The notes under the pieces were generated by a model. The model had not been told where the DNA came from. It did no database searches and was given only the letters and a program-made list of their open reading frames with translations. Positions 1-9,716 of a DNA stretch of 64,000 nt are shown here, piece after piece; the first letter of the stretch is position 1; the number at the start of each line of letters is the position of its first letter. The position numbers were made by a program, and so were the translations under genes. The DNA is from Mesorhizobium sp. YIM 152430 (GTDB taxonomy: Bacteria > Pseudomonadota > Alphaproteobacteria > Rhizobiales > Rhizobiaceae): NCBI RefSeq assembly GCF_029210365.1, contig NZ_JARGES010000056.1, positions 186,001-250,000 of the forward strand, in the 5' to 3' direction.

Positions 1-128
1 CCGCCCGTCGCGGCGGCCGCGGCGTGGCCGGCGGCTTCGGCGGTCTCAAGATCGGAGAAGGCGAGCCGCAGCGCGGCAGTCGCCTGTTCGAGCTGCTCGA
101 TGGCGCGTTCCATTGCGGTCATTTCCAT
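1..128 (-). CDS. pntAB: NAD(P) transhydrogenase alpha subunit part 2 (PntAB), N-terminal fragment
   Basis: The reading frame starts at ATG 128 and runs off the left edge of the window, so only about 42 residues are present. The visible stretch is a soluble Ala/Glu-rich leader, which in split-type transhydrogenases precedes the membrane helices of the second alpha polypeptide. Those helices would lie outside the window. The start codon shares one base with the stop of the upstream pntAA gene (TGATG), which is typical translational coupling of this pair. Identity rests mainly on this position; the fragment has no diagnostic motif of its own. Confidence 0.7.
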   Translation of the reverse strand, partial: MEMTAMERAIEQLEQATAALRLAFSDLETAEAAGHAAAAATG

Positions 129-1333
129 CACGCATCCCCCTTCTTCGAAGCGGATTTCGGCTTGGGCTCAGGCGCGGGCGCTTCGGCTGGCGCGCTGTCC
201 GCCTTGGCGAAATTCGCGTGGACGATCCTGCCCTCGTGGGTGAGAAGCGTCGCCTTGACCAGTTCCTCGTCCGGCTTGATCGAAAGCGACTTCGTATCCT
301 TGTCGATCAGCGTCTCGAGGAAGGCGAAGAGGTTCTTGGCGTAGAGCAGCGAGGCGGAGGCGGCGACGCGGCCCGCCATGTTGAGGTGGCCGACGATCTT
401 GACGCCGTTGGGGCTGGTGACGACCTCGCCCGCCTTCGCGCCCTCGACATTGCCGCCGCGCTCGACCGCGAGGTCGACGATGACGGAGCCGGGCTTCATC
501 GACGCGACCATTTCTGCCGAGACGAGGCGCGGCGCCGGCCGACCGGGGATCAGCGCGGTGGTGATGACGATGTCCTGCTTGGCGATGTGCTCGGCCGTCA
601 GCGCGGCCTGCTTGGCCTGATATTCCTTCGACATTTCCTTGGCGTAGCCGCCGGCGGTCTCGGCCGCCCTGAACTCCTCGTCCTCGACGGCAAGGAACTT
701 GGCGCCGAGGGAGGCGACCTGTTCCTTGGCGGCGGGGCGCACGTCGGTCGCGGTGACGACGGCGCCCATGCGGCGCGCGGTGGCGATCGCCTGGAGGCCG
801 GCGACGCCGACGCCCATGATGAAGATTTTGGCGGCGGGCACGGTGCCGGCCGCCGTCATCATCATCGGCAATGCCCGGTCATACTCGGCGGCCGCGTCGA
901 CGACGGCCTGGTAGCCGGCGAGATTGGCCTGGCTGGACAGGATGTCCATCGACTGCGCGCGCGTGATGCGCGGCATGAATTCCATCGCGAAGGCGGAAAT
1001 GCCGGCCTTGGCCATGGCGGCGACTGCGGCGTCGTTGCCGTATGGGTCCATCGCGGCGATGACCGCGGCGCCTTTTTTGTAGGATTTGAGCTCGGAATCG
1101 TTCGGGCGGCGGACCTTGAGCACGATATCGGCGGCCTGGCCATCACTGGCCGAGCCGATGCGCGCGCCGGCCTTCTCGAACTCGGCGTCGGGGATCCGCG
1201 AGGCCGTCCCGGCACCGGTTTCGACGACGACATCAAGGCCCAGCCCCTTCAGCCGCTTGACGGTATCGGGCGAGGCCGCGACGCGCGGCTCCTGCCCTTC
1301 GACTTCTCTCGGTACGAAAACGATCTGCGACAT
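128..1333 (-). CDS. pntAA: NAD(P) transhydrogenase subunit alpha part 1 (PntAA, NAD-binding)
   Basis: This 401-residue soluble subunit binds NAD(H) and passes hydride to the NADP-binding beta subunit while protons cross the membrane. It links the NADH and NADPH pools. Residues 1-140 are the alanine-dehydrogenase-like N-terminal domain, with the conserved PRITRAQSMD segment near 121-130. A Rossmann motif GVGVAG lies at 174-179, followed by the acidic TDVRP end of the second strand near 196-200. The C-terminus is a low-complexity Ala/Pro/Lys tail. The size fits the split alpha form of alphaproteobacteria, in which the membrane part is a separate gene (pntAB, immediately downstream and overlapping by one base). 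Confidence 0.95.
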   Translation of the reverse strand: MSQIVFVPREVEGQEPRVAASPDTVKRLKGLGLDVVVETGAGTASRIPDAEFEKAGARIGSASDGQAADIVLKVRRPNDSELKSYKKGAAVIAAMDPYGNDAAVAAMAKAGISAFAMEFMPRITRAQSMDILSSQANLAGYQAVVDAAAEYDRALPMMMTAAGTVPAAKIFIMGVGVAGLQAIATARRMGAVVTATDVRPAAKEQVASLGAKFLAVEDEEFRAAETAGGYAKEMSKEYQAKQAALTAEHIAKQDIVITTALIPGRPAPRLVSAEMVASMKPGSVIVDLAVERGGNVEGAKAGEVVTSPNGVKIVGHLNMAGRVAASASLLYAKNLFAFLETLIDKDTKSLSIKPDEELVKATLLTHEGRIVHANFAKADSAPAEAPAPEPKPKSASKKGDA

Positions 1334-1392
1334 TGGCCCCTCCCTGACTGCCGATCCCCAACTCCCGGCGGAACCCTCCGCCGCAGCGACAG

Positions 1393-1620
1393 TCAGCGCA
1401 GAAGAAACGCGCCGAGACCGCAGATGAGCAGGAACAGGATCGTCGAGGAAATGAAGCCGGCTGCTGTGAAGAAGCCGAAGGCCATCGCGATCAGGAGCGC
1501 CACGACGGCCAGCGTGCCGTATTTCGTGAATTCGAGAAAGAGCGAATATGTCTTCTCGTGCTCATGATAATCCATCTCCGCGCCCATTTCGAGCGGACCG
1601 GAATGATGTTCTTCTGCCAT
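1393..1620 (-). CDS. aa3-type cytochrome c oxidase subunit IV
   Basis: This is a 75-residue membrane protein with an acidic, His-rich cytosolic N-terminus (HEHEKTYSLFLEFTKYGT) and about 40 hydrophobic residues at the C-terminus forming one or two helices. The N-terminal pattern matches the small bacterial aa3 oxidase subunit IV family. These accessory subunits sit at the edge of the oxidase complex and are not catalytic. It lies 59 bases upstream of pntAA on the same strand, an arrangement common in Hyphomicrobiales, and may share a transcript with the transhydrogenase genes. An AAGGCTCC-type region upstream of the ATG does not clearly define a ribosome binding site. Confidence 0.85.
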   Translation of the reverse strand: MAEEHHSGPLEMGAEMDYHEHEKTYSLFLEFTKYGTLAVVALLIAMAFGFFTAAGFISSTILFLLICGLGAFLLR

Positions 1621-1698
1621 GGAAGGCTCCCTCGCAAATCTGTCGTTCGCTGATAACGAAAAGCGTGATCGAGGGCAATGGCAGGATTGTCGCGGAAC

Positions 1699-1842
1699 CT
1701 ACCTGACGAGATCGGGGAAAAGACCGATCAGGCCGATGACGATGAGGTAGAGCGCGACGATGTAATTGAGCAGACGCGGCATGATGAGGATGACGACGCC
1801 GGCAATGAGCGAGATCAGCGGAGTGAGTGCGAGATCGGGCAT
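1699..1842 (-). CDS. DUF3096 family small membrane protein
   Basis: This is a 47-residue protein made almost entirely of two membrane helices with an MPRLLNYIVALYLI core, the signature of DUF3096. No biochemical function is known for the family. A longer in-frame start exists at 1911, but ATG 1842 has an AGGAA ribosome binding site about 9 bases upstream and gives the usual family length, so it is preferred. It lies between the oxidase subunit IV gene and the FeeM-like gene on the same strand. Confidence 0.75.
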   Translation of the reverse strand: MPDLALTPLISLIAGVVILIMPRLLNYIVALYLIVIGLIGLFPDLVR

Positions 1843-1926
1843 GGATGCGGTTCCTGGATGAAAGTCCCTCTGGGCGACGAACTTAGGCGAGAAAGTCTGA
1901 ACGGCAACCATATGTGGCGTCGGCCC

Positions 1927-2703
1927 TCACGCCGCGACGCGATATTTGGCCGTCGGCAGGACGGTGAGCGGCGCCAGTTCGTCGGCATCCGGCCGCTGGA
2001 ACAGGAGGCGACGCTCGGCGAAGGTGGAACGGAAGAACGGATAGCGCGCCACCGTCTTCGCCATGTTCTCCTCGCAGTTCGACTCGTAGAGCATGACCGG
2101 CACGGTGAAGGGCGGATAGGGCCGCGCCAGCCCGACCTGCGCGGAGCCGAAAATGCGCTTGTAGAAGGCGACATGCTCGTCGCGGATCAGGCACACGCAG
2201 CTCGTCGAATCGAAATAGGTGTTGGCGATGACCGCAAGCCGCAGCGTGAGATAGGGCAACAGCCGGAAGGAGCCGGAGACCGAAGGATCGGCCGTGAACT
2301 GACCCGGATTGACGAAGGTCTCGCCAGCGGCGATCCGCGGCTCCAGCATGTCGGAGTAGACCCGCATGACCGGCCCCCAGGGCTCGGCGGCGGTGATGTG
2401 GTGAAGGCGGACCGTCGAGACGAGTTCGCCGTCGATGAAGACGCCGAAGCGGTAGCTGTTCGGCGTATCGTCCATCGCATCGCAGATGCGCTCGTTCTCC
2501 GCCTCGCCGACGAGGCCATAAGCCTTGTACGCCTTGTAGCGCAGGCGATAGATCGCCTCGAGATCCTCGCCGCTTTCGCAGCGCCTGTATTCCGTCCGTT
2601 CCAAAAGCGCCGACACGCTGCGCGCGAACGCCGAACCCTGTCCCTCGCCCGAAACGGACCCGTTATCCGTACCGGCGCGCAGCGCCGCTGCCTGTCCTGT
2701 CAT
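1927..2703 (-). CDS. FeeM/autoinducer-synthase-like N-acyltransferase
   Basis: This 258-residue soluble protein resembles the GNAT-fold N-acyl amino acid synthase (FeeM) and acyl-homoserine lactone synthase superfamily. These enzymes transfer an acyl chain from acyl carrier protein to an amino group. The first 35 residues look disordered. The core begins near residue 38 with the IYRLRYKAYKAYGL segment, followed by the strand TVRLHHI and VNPGQFTADPS, which correspond to the acceptor and acyl-ACP side of the fold. No LuxR-type gene lies nearby, so a quorum-sensing role is not supported. Substrate and product are unknown; a plain GNAT acetyltransferase is the alternative. Confidence 0.6.
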   Translation of the reverse strand: MTGQAAALRAGTDNGSVSGEGQGSAFARSVSALLERTEYRRCESGEDLEAIYRLRYKAYKAYGLVGEAENERICDAMDDTPNSYRFGVFIDGELVSTVRLHHITAAEPWGPVMRVYSDMLEPRIAAGETFVNPGQFTADPSVSGSFRLLPYLTLRLAVIANTYFDSTSCVCLIRDEHVAFYKRIFGSAQVGLARPYPPFTVPVMLYESNCEENMAKTVARYPFFRSTFAERRLLFQRPDADELAPLTVLPTAKYRVAA

Positions 2704-2915
2704 GCCGCATTTCCCCGTACCGCCATTAACCGGATGCTAACCCTGTATTGACTGTTCCAGAACCCTGAAACTGCGAACTGGTTCTTTTACCTATGGTTAA
2801 GGTTAACGGATTGACTGCCTTGCCGAGTTGAAAATGCCCCGCAGCATGCTTCGCCTCTCGACAAATTCTCACATGCCCCCTAGAGCGATGCTCACGTTTT
2901 CTGGGGGATGTGTGA

Positions 2916-4226
2916 ATGAAAGCTACGACGATCGACGCGGTTCTGGAGCGGGGCGGCACCGGGCCGTTCCAGAGGAGGCTTCTGGGCGTCTTCGGACTGG
3001 TGTGGACGGCGGACGCGATGCAGGTGCTGGCGGTGGGCTTCACTGCGGCCTCAATCGCGGCGACGTTCGGGCTCACCATCCCGCAGGCGCTCCAGACCGG
3101 AACGCTGTTCTTTCTTGGAATGCTGATCGGTGCGGCCGTGTTCGGCCGGCTCGCCGACCGCTTCGGACGCCGACGCATCCTGATCGGAACAGTGGCGATG
3201 GACGCGGTGTTCGGCATCGCGTCGGCCTTCGCGCCGGATTTCCAGACCTTGTTGCTCCTGCGCTTCCTGACCGGCCTTGCGGTCGGCGGAACGCTGCCTG
3301 TCGACTATGCGATGATGGCCGAGTTCCTGCCGCCCTCGCGGCGCGGGCGCTGGCTGGTGATGCTGGAAGGGTTCTGGGCCGTCGGCACGGTCGCCGTCGC
3401 GCTGACCGCATGGGCGGCTGCGTCCGCCGGCGTCGCGGATGCCTGGCGGGTGATCTTCTTCGTCACCGCATTGCCGGCCATCGCCGGCATCTTCCTGCGC
3501 TTCTGGATACCCGAATCGCCGATGCACCTGATGCGCCAGGGCAAGGAGCCCGAGGCGCGCGCCGTGATGGACAAGGTGCTCGTCGCCAACGGGAAGGCGC
3601 CTCTCGGCGCAACGCCGCTGACGGCGACACCGACCGCGACGAATGTGGGGCTGCTGTCACCCGAGTTGCGCCGGCGCACGATCCTGATGCTGGCCTGCTG
3701 GTTCCTCGTCTCGATCTCTTATTACGGCATCTTCGTGTGGATGCCGGCGCGGCTGGCGACGGAGGGCTTCGGCTTCGTGCGCGGCTACGGCTTCCTCGTT
3801 CTCGTCGCGCTGGCGCAGATTCCCGGCTACGCGCTCGCCGCCTACGGCGTGGAGAAGTGGGGACGACGCGCGACGCTGACGCGTTTCCTGGTGCTGAGCG
3901 CGGCGGGCTGTGCGCTCTTCGTCATCGCCACCACCCCGGCAATGATCGCAGCGGCGCTCCTGATCATGAGCTTCGCTCTGCTCGGCACCTGGGGGGCGCT
4001 CTACGCCTTCACGCCGGAACTCTACCCGACCGCCTCGCGGGCGACGGGAATGGGCGCTGCCGGGGCGATGGCACGGCTCGGCGGGCTCCTGGCGCCGTCG
4101 GTCGTGGTCTATCTGTTCATCGAGAGCACGGCAGCGGCCATCGGCCTCTTCGCCGGGCTGCTCCTGATCGCGGCGATCGCCGCGCGGTCGATCGACGTCG
4201 AGACCCGGAAGGCGGCGCTCGCATGA
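2916..4226 (+). CDS. MFS transporter
   Basis: This is a 436-residue major facilitator superfamily permease with about 12 predicted membrane helices. It carries the loop 2-3 motif A (GRLADRFGRRR, residues 77-87), a PESP motif after helix 6 and a matching degenerate repeat of motif A in the second half (EKWGRRATLTR). The motifs place it near the metabolite:H+ symporter and sugar-porter type families that carry organic acids or sugars. The substrate cannot be read from the sequence. It is a single gene: the upstream neighbour is divergent and a cobalamin riboswitch follows it. Cobalamin control does not reach it, because the riboswitch lies downstream. Confidence 0.8.
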   Translation: MKATTIDAVLERGGTGPFQRRLLGVFGLVWTADAMQVLAVGFTAASIAATFGLTIPQALQTGTLFFLGMLIGAAVFGRLADRFGRRRILIGTVAMDAVFGIASAFAPDFQTLLLLRFLTGLAVGGTLPVDYAMMAEFLPPSRRGRWLVMLEGFWAVGTVAVALTAWAAASAGVADAWRVIFFVTALPAIAGIFLRFWIPESPMHLMRQGKEPEARAVMDKVLVANGKAPLGATPLTATPTATNVGLLSPELRRRTILMLACWFLVSISYYGIFVWMPARLATEGFGFVRGYGFLVLVALAQIPGYALAAYGVEKWGRRATLTRFLVLSAAGCALFVIATTPAMIAAALLIMSFALLGTWGALYAFTPELYPTASRATGMGAAGAMARLGGLLAPSVVVYLFIESTAAAIGLFAGLLLIAAIAARSIDVETRKAALA

Positions 4227-4287
4227 CTGTGGATGAGCGCAACACCAGATGTTGACGCGAACCGCGAAGCACCGTCTATATGCGGTG

Positions 4288-4470
4288 GTCATGGGTCTTC
4301 CGGGCGGGCAATCGCCCGGAAGCTAAGAGGGAAGCCGGTGCGCGAAAATGCAATGCCGGCGCTGCCCCCGCAACTGTAAGCAGCGAGCTTGCGTCGATTG
4401 ATGCCACTGGCGCCGCCGGCACCGGGAAGGCCGACGAGAGCTGTGACCTGCGAGCCAGGAGACCTGCCCT
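4288..4470 (+). promoter_or_regulatory. Cobalamin (AdoCbl) riboswitch
   Basis: The leader contains the conserved cobalamin riboswitch elements in the right order. These are the AAGAGGGAAGCCGGTG block (about 4325-4340), the GCTGCCCCCGCAACTGTAAG block (about 4361-4380), a GCCACTGG and GGGAAGGCCG segment, and the B12 box AGCCAGGAGACCTGCC at about 4453-4468. It is followed by about 120 bases before the nrdA start at 4591. Binding of adenosylcobalamin to such leaders normally lowers expression of the downstream gene. The target here is a B12-independent ribonucleotide reductase, so the logic is repression when B12 (and presumably a class II enzyme elsewhere) is available. Confidence 0.95.
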
Positions 4471-4590
4471 GACGGCTTGAACGAACCTCGGGCGGGGTGT
4501 CCCGGTGGTGCGTGTGCCGCGGGCGTTCGACCTCACCCCGCTATCGCATACGTGCACCCTCCCCCGTCCGCCAGCGCAACGGGGAATTTG

Positions 4591-7440
4591 ATGCACGGTA
4601 CTTCCACACGACCGTCCGGTGAAGCCGTTCCGGCTTCGCATTTCATCGCGGGGACCGACGAGATCGGCCATCGCGTCATCCGGCGAAATGGCGCGCTGAC
4701 GCCGTTCGACCCGAAAAAGATCGCGGTCGCGCTGACCAAGGCGTTTCTCGCCGTCGAGGGAGCGAGCGCGGCCGGTTCGCGCCGAGTCCACGATGCGGTC
4801 GAGGATTTGACCGCCCAGGTGACGTCGGCGCTCGCGCGGCGGGGCGGCGAATCCAGCATCGTCCATATCGAGGACATCCAGGACCAGGTCGAACTGGCGC
4901 TGATGCGCGGCGAGCATCACAGAATCGCACGCGCCTATGTGCTTTATCGCGAGGAACGGACGCGCGAGCGGCTGGCAGCCGAGCCGAAGACGCAAAGCGT
5001 CCCGACGCTGCGCGTCACCGGAGCGGACGGCGTGCTCGCACCACTCGACGAGGCGCGGCTGACCGCGCTCGTCCATGAGGCGTGCGCAGGGCTGGACGCG
5101 GTTTCGCCCGAGCCGATCCAGACCGAGACGCGGCGCAATCTCTACGACGGCATCACCCTAGACGAACTCTCGCTGGCGCCGATCCTCGCCGCGCGGGCCC
5201 TGGTCGAGACCGACCCGAACTATAGCTTTGTCTCCGCGCGGCTGCTGCTCGACCGGCTGCGGCGCGAGGCGCTGAGCTTCGTTGCCGGACGGCCAGATGC
5301 GGCGACGCAGGCGGAGATGGGGGAACGCTATGCGGAGTATTTTCCGAACTTCATCGGGGCGGGCATCGATGCGGGGCTGATCGATCCCGAGCTTGCCCGC
5401 TTCGACCTTGCACGGCTGGGCGCCGCGCTTAAGCCGGAGCGAGATCTGAGCTTCCAGTATCTCGGCCTACAGACGCTCTACGACCGCTACTTCCTGCATA
5501 CCAAGGGCAAGCGGTTCGAGTTGCCGCAGGCGTTTTTCATGCGCGTGGCGATGGGGCTGGCTCTCCGCGAGATCGACCGCGAGGCGCGGGCGATCGAATT
5601 CTACGACCTCCTGTCGTCGTTCGACTTCATGGCCTCGACGCCGACCTTGTTCAATGCGGGCACGACGCGGCCGCAATTGTCCTCCTGCTTCCTGACGACC
5701 ATCGGCGACGATCTCGATGCGATCTTCAAAGGCGTGAAGGACAATGCGCTGCTGGCCAAATATTCGGGCGGGCTCGGCAACGACTGGACGCCCGTGCGCG
5801 GCCTCGGCGCACACATCAAGGGCACGAATGGCGAGAGCCAGGGCGTGGTGCCGTTCCTGAAGGTTGCGAACGACACGGCGATCGCCGTCAACCAGGGCGG
5901 CAAGCGCAAGGGCGCAGTCTGCGCCTATCTGGAAACCTGGCATGTCGACATCGAGGAGTTTCTCGACCTGCGCAAGAACACCGGCGACGACCGGCGTCGC
6001 GCGCATGACATGAACACGGCCAACTGGGTGCCAGACCTGTTCATGCAGCGCGTGGAGGCGGATGGCGAATGGACGCTGTTCTCGCCCGACGAGGTGCCGG
6101 ATCTGCACGACCTTTACGGCGCGCCGTTCAAGGCGGCCTACGAGGCGCATGAAGCGCGGGCGGCGGCGGGCGAGATCGCGGTGTTCCGCAAGGTGCGCGC
6201 GGTCGATCTCTGGCGGCGGATGCTGACCATGCTGTTCGAGACCGGCCATCCGTGGATCACCTTCAAGGACCCCTGCAACATCCGCTCGCCGCAGGGTCAT
6301 GCCGGCGTCGTGCATTCGTCGAATCTATGCACCGAAATCACGCTCAACACGTCGAAGGACGAGGTCGCGGTCTGCAATCTGGGTTCGGTAAATCTTGCCA
6401 ATCACGTGAGCGAGGGGGGCCTCGAAATGGCACGGCTGGCGCGCACGGTGAAGACAGCGATGCGGATGCTCGACAATGTCGTCGACATCAATTTCTATAC
6501 GATCCCCGAGGCGCGTAAGTCGAACCTTCGCCATCGCCCGGTCGGACTCGGGCTGATGGGATTCCAGGATGCGTTGCAGGCCCTGCGCATTCCCTATGCC
6601 TCGGCGGAAGCGGCGGATTTCGCAGACCGGTCGATGGAGGCGATCAGCTACCACGCGATTTCGGCGTCGGCCGATCTGGCGGCCGAACGGGGGCGCTATC
6701 CGAGCTTCGATGGCTCGCTCTGGTCGAAGGGGATTTTGCCGATCGATTCGATCCGTCTGCTGGAAGACGCGCGACCGGGCGTGGAGATGGACAGCGGCAA
6801 AACGCTCGACTGGAACGCGCTGCGCGAACGCGTGACGACCGTCGGGATGCGCAATTCCAACACGATGGCGATCGCGCCGACGGCGACGATCTCCAACATC
6901 TGCGGCGTGTCGCAATCGATCGAGCCGGCCTACCAGAACCTGTTCGTCAAATCGAACATGTCGGGCGATTTCACCGTCGTGAACGCGGCGCTGGTGCGCG
7001 ATCTGAAGGCGCGCGGGCTGTGGGACGAGGTGATGATCTCGGACCTGAAATATTTCGATGGTTCGGTCGGGCAGATCGACCGCATTCCCGATGATCTGAA
7101 GGCGCTTTACGCGACTGCTTTCGAGATCGATTCCGGCTGGCTGATCGAGGCAGCGTCGCGGCGGCAGAAATGGATCGACCAGGCGCAGTCGCTCAATCTC
7201 TACATGGCCAACCCGTCCGGCAAGGCGCTCGACGCGCTCTACCGGCTGGCGTGGCGGAAGGGCTTGAAGACGACCTACTATCTGCGCGCGCGCTCCGCGA
7301 CCCACGTCGAAAAATCGACGCTGAAGGGCACGGACGGGAAGCTCAATGCCGTATCGGCGGCGCCGATCGTGATCGATCCGGGCGCGGCGTGGGGCAAGGC
7401 TTGCACGGTGGACGATCCCGAGTGTGAGGCGTGTCAGTAG
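4591..7440 (+). CDS. nrdA: Class I ribonucleoside-diphosphate reductase alpha subunit
   Basis: The catalytic subunit reduces ribonucleoside diphosphates to deoxyribonucleotides, using a radical passed from the beta subunit. From the chosen start it has 949 residues. An ATP-cone regulatory domain is visible near the N-terminus ([20 protein letters not shown]), followed by a second cone-like region, and then the barrel. Catalytic residues are Cys366 in SSCFL, the NLCTE loop (Asn578, Cys580, Glu582) and a C-terminal CEAC redox pair at 945-948. An in-frame start at 4477 would overlap the riboswitch region, whereas ATG 4591 has GGGGA upstream and is preferred. nrdB follows 47 bases later. Two N-terminal cones are known from class Ic relatives such as the chlamydial enzyme. 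Confidence 0.95.
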   Translation: MHGTSTRPSGEAVPASHFIAGTDEIGHRVIRRNGALTPFDPKKIAVALTKAFLAVEGASAAGSRRVHDAVEDLTAQVTSALARRGGESSIVHIEDIQDQVELALMRGEHHRIARAYVLYREERTRERLAAEPKTQSVPTLRVTGADGVLAPLDEARLTALVHEACAGLDAVSPEPIQTETRRNLYDGITLDELSLAPILAARALVETDPNYSFVSARLLLDRLRREALSFVAGRPDAATQAEMGERYAEYFPNFIGAGIDAGLIDPELARFDLARLGAALKPERDLSFQYLGLQTLYDRYFLHTKGKRFELPQAFFMRVAMGLALREIDREARAIEFYDLLSSFDFMASTPTLFNAGTTRPQLSSCFLTTIGDDLDAIFKGVKDNALLAKYSGGLGNDWTPVRGLGAHIKGTNGESQGVVPFLKVANDTAIAVNQGGKRKGAVCAYLETWHVDIEEFLDLRKNTGDDRRRAHDMNTANWVPDLFMQRVEADGEWTLFSPDEVPDLHDLYGAPFKAAYEAHEARAAAGEIAVFRKVRAVDLWRRMLTMLFETGHPWITFKDPCNIRSPQGHAGVVHSSNLCTEITLNTSKDEVAVCNLGSVNLANHVSEGGLEMARLARTVKTAMRMLDNVVDINFYTIPEARKSNLRHRPVGLGLMGFQDALQALRIPYASAEAADFADRSMEAISYHAISASADLAAERGRYPSFDGSLWSKGILPIDSIRLLEDARPGVEMDSGKTLDWNALRERVTTVGMRNSNTMAIAPTATISNICGVSQSIEPAYQNLFVKSNMSGDFTVVNAALVRDLKARGLWDEVMISDLKYFDGSVGQIDRIPDDLKALYATAFEIDSGWLIEAASRRQKWIDQAQSLNLYMANPSGKALDALYRLAWRKGLKTTYYLRARSATHVEKSTLKGTDGKLNAVSAAPIVIDPGAAWGKACTVDDPECEACQ

Positions 7441-7487
7441 CGCCTCCGCTCGACGTTCCCTCAGCAAACAGATCTCAGGATTTCCCA

Positions 7488-8573
7488 ATGCTCAACCTAT
7501 CCACCCCCCTCCCCGCCTCCGACGCGACCGGCCTCGGCGCCATCGAGCGCGGTGGCGCGCGGGTCGCCATCGACGACAAGCGCATGATCAACGCCCGCGC
7601 CGACGTGAACCAGCTTCTGCCGCTCAAATATCGCTGGGCGTGGGAGAAATATCTTGCCGGCTGCAACAATCACTGGATGCCGACCGAGGTGTCGATGCAG
7701 GCCGACATCGCGCTGTGGAAATCGAAGGACGGTCTGACCGAGGACGAGCGGCGCATGATCAAGCGCAATCTCGGCTTCTTCGCCGCCTCGGAATCGCTTG
7801 TCGCGAACAACATCGTGCTCGCCATCTACCGGCATCTGACGAACCCGGAATGCCGGCAATATCTCCTGCGTCAGGCCTTCGAGGAGGCGATCCACACGCA
7901 TACGTTCCAGTACATCGTGGAGAGCCTGTCGCTCGACGAGGGCGAACTCTTCAACATGTATCGCGAGGTGCCGTCGATCACCGACAAGGCGGCGTGGGCG
8001 CTCAAGCATACGCAGAATCTCGACAATCCCGACTTCAAGACCGGCACGCCGGAGACGGACACGGATTTCCTGCGCGACCTGGTGGCGTTCTACGTCATCT
8101 TCGAAGGCATGTGGTTCTATACCGGCTTCGCGCAGATTCTGTCGCTCGGGCGGCGCAACAAGATGGTCGGCATCGCCGAGCAGTATCAGTACATCCTGCG
8201 CGACGAGAGCATCCACCTGAATTTCGGCATCGACGTCATAAACCAGATCCGGCACGAGAACCCGCATCTGTGGACGGCGGCGTTCCAGGAGGAAATCCGC
8301 GGCATGATTGCCGATGCGGCCGGACTCGAGGCCGCCTATGGCCGCGATACGATGCCGCGCGGGTTTCTCGGGCTGAATGCGGCACTGTGCGAGCAATATA
8401 TGCGCTTCATCACCAACCGGCGCTGCGCGCAGCTCGGGCTTGCGCCCGTCTTCGCCGAAACGGAAAATCCGTTTCCCTGGATGTCGGAAGCGATGGATCT
8501 GAAGAAGGAGAAGAACTTCTTCGAGACGCGCGTCATCGAATACCAGAGCGGCGGGGCGCTTGCCTGGGACTGA
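7488..8573 (+). CDS. nrdB: Ribonucleotide reductase beta subunit, class Ic-like (Tyr replaced by Phe)
   Basis: This is the 361-residue radical-generating subunit with the ferritin-like fold. Metal ligands can be placed at Glu102 (in ASESLV), Glu133 and His136 (in EEAIHTH), Glu206 (FEGMW), Glu240 and His243 (RDESIH). The residue four after His136, where Escherichia coli R2 has the radical Tyr122, is Phe140. The first ligand is Glu rather than Asp. Both changes are the hallmarks of class Ic proteins such as the Chlamydia enzyme, which use a Mn(IV)/Fe(III) centre instead of a tyrosyl radical. The C-terminal motif NPFPWMSE and the RVIEYQ ending also resemble that group. ATG 7488 with AGGA eight bases upstream is preferred over an overlapping GTG at 7431. 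Confidence 0.93.
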   Translation: MLNLSTPLPASDATGLGAIERGGARVAIDDKRMINARADVNQLLPLKYRWAWEKYLAGCNNHWMPTEVSMQADIALWKSKDGLTEDERRMIKRNLGFFAASESLVANNIVLAIYRHLTNPECRQYLLRQAFEEAIHTHTFQYIVESLSLDEGELFNMYREVPSITDKAAWALKHTQNLDNPDFKTGTPETDTDFLRDLVAFYVIFEGMWFYTGFAQILSLGRRNKMVGIAEQYQYILRDESIHLNFGIDVINQIRHENPHLWTAAFQEEIRGMIADAAGLEAAYGRDTMPRGFLGLNAALCEQYMRFITNRRCAQLGLAPVFAETENPFPWMSEAMDLKKEKNFFETRVIEYQSGGALAWD

Positions 8574-8576
8574 GCG

Positions 8577-9527
8577 TCAGTCCGCGCGAAGGCTCTTGCG
8601 GTACTCGCCCGGCGCCAGGCCGAACCGGCTCTTGAACAGGCGGGTGAAATGGGCGAGGTCGCCGAAGCCGCGCGCAAAGCAGATTTCGCCGATCGAGGCG
8701 TGCGGGCCGGCCGATTGAAGGTCCTCGCGCACCGCTTCGAGCCGCATGTCGCGCACCCACTGGCCGAGCGTCTGGTTGGTGTCGCGGAAGATTTCGTGGA
8801 GATAGCGCACGGAAATGCCGCAGCGCCGCGCGATCAGCTCGGGATCGAGGTCGCGGCGATGGAGATTGGCGCGCACGAAGGTTTCGACGCGCGACAGATG
8901 CGCGGCGCGCACGCTCGACTGGCCGGAGGTCAGCGTGCGCTCGTCGGCGCGGATCGACAGCGCGAGGAGGTCGACGAGCTGCTGGCCGACCGCATCGCGC
9001 GCCTCCACGCTCATCGAGCCGATCTGCGCCGGGATCTGGTGCAGCATGGCAACGAAGAGGCCGGAGACGCCCTCCGAGCCGTTGAACTGCATCCCGTAGA
9101 AGCGCTCGGGCGCGCGGATGCGGCCGCGCAGCGCGGCGGCGTCGACCTTCATCACCCAGAGGTCCGAGCGCTCGCCATAGCTGAACTCGTATGGCTCGTG
9201 GCCGCATTCGATGATGTAGCCGCCCGGCGCGCAGGTGACGTCGCGCCCGGCTTGCGAAAAATGAACCGGCGCGCGGACGGGGATGGTGATCAGGAGCTGT
9301 TCGTCGCTTTCGCCGCGCAGATGGCGCGGAAGCCGGTGATAGGCGAGCGCCTCTGAGCGCAGGCGCGACAGCGACACGCCGCCCAGCGTCCATTTCGCCA
9401 GATGGCCGGTGAACCGCTCGGGATCGCGGAATTTCAGGTCGAGCGGGAAATAGGCATTGGCGATCGCCTGATGCCAGTGGGCGCTGCGGCTGGCGGGATC
9501 GACCCCGCGTGTCGTGATGACGTCCAT
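8577..9527 (-). CDS. AraC family transcriptional regulator
   Basis: This 316-residue regulator has an AraC-type ligand/dimerisation domain in the first ~190 residues and a C-terminal double helix-turn-helix (about 210-313). The HTH region ends with the family pattern IGEICFARGFGDLAHFTRLFKSRFGLAPGEYR. An in-frame ATG at 9620 exists, but ATG 9527 is preceded by GGGAGAGAA and starts where the conserved domain begins. It is divergent from the hydantoinase genes, with a 189-base spacer, so it is the likely regulator of that pair. Its 3' end abuts the convergent nrdB gene with only three bases between the stops. Confidence 0.88.
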   Translation of the reverse strand: MDVITTRGVDPASRSAHWHQAIANAYFPLDLKFRDPERFTGHLAKWTLGGVSLSRLRSEALAYHRLPRHLRGESDEQLLITIPVRAPVHFSQAGRDVTCAPGGYIIECGHEPYEFSYGERSDLWVMKVDAAALRGRIRAPERFYGMQFNGSEGVSGLFVAMLHQIPAQIGSMSVEARDAVGQQLVDLLALSIRADERTLTSGQSSVRAAHLSRVETFVRANLHRRDLDPELIARRCGISVRYLHEIFRDTNQTLGQWVRDMRLEAVREDLQSAGPHASIGEICFARGFGDLAHFTRLFKSRFGLAPGEYRKSLRAD

Positions 9528-9716
9528 CTGCGTTCTCTCCCGACCTGACCTTATGGCAGGCCGCGCCGCCTGACAAACGCTCACGCGCCGGGTTGCGCTG
9601 ACGGTCAAGAAATCGCGCACTCCGCGTCAAAGACGGCGGCGCTCAGGCAGGCATAGGCTTTCCGAAAACGAGGGAACATCGGCGCGGCGCATGACCGGGC
9701 CGGAAAGCGAGGACCA

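Noticed and set aside
113..1567. 484-codon plus-strand reading frame opposite pntAA
   Set aside because: It is the antisense of pntAA and the oxidase subunit IV gene, with the Arg/Gly/Asp-rich composition typical of GC-rich shadow frames.
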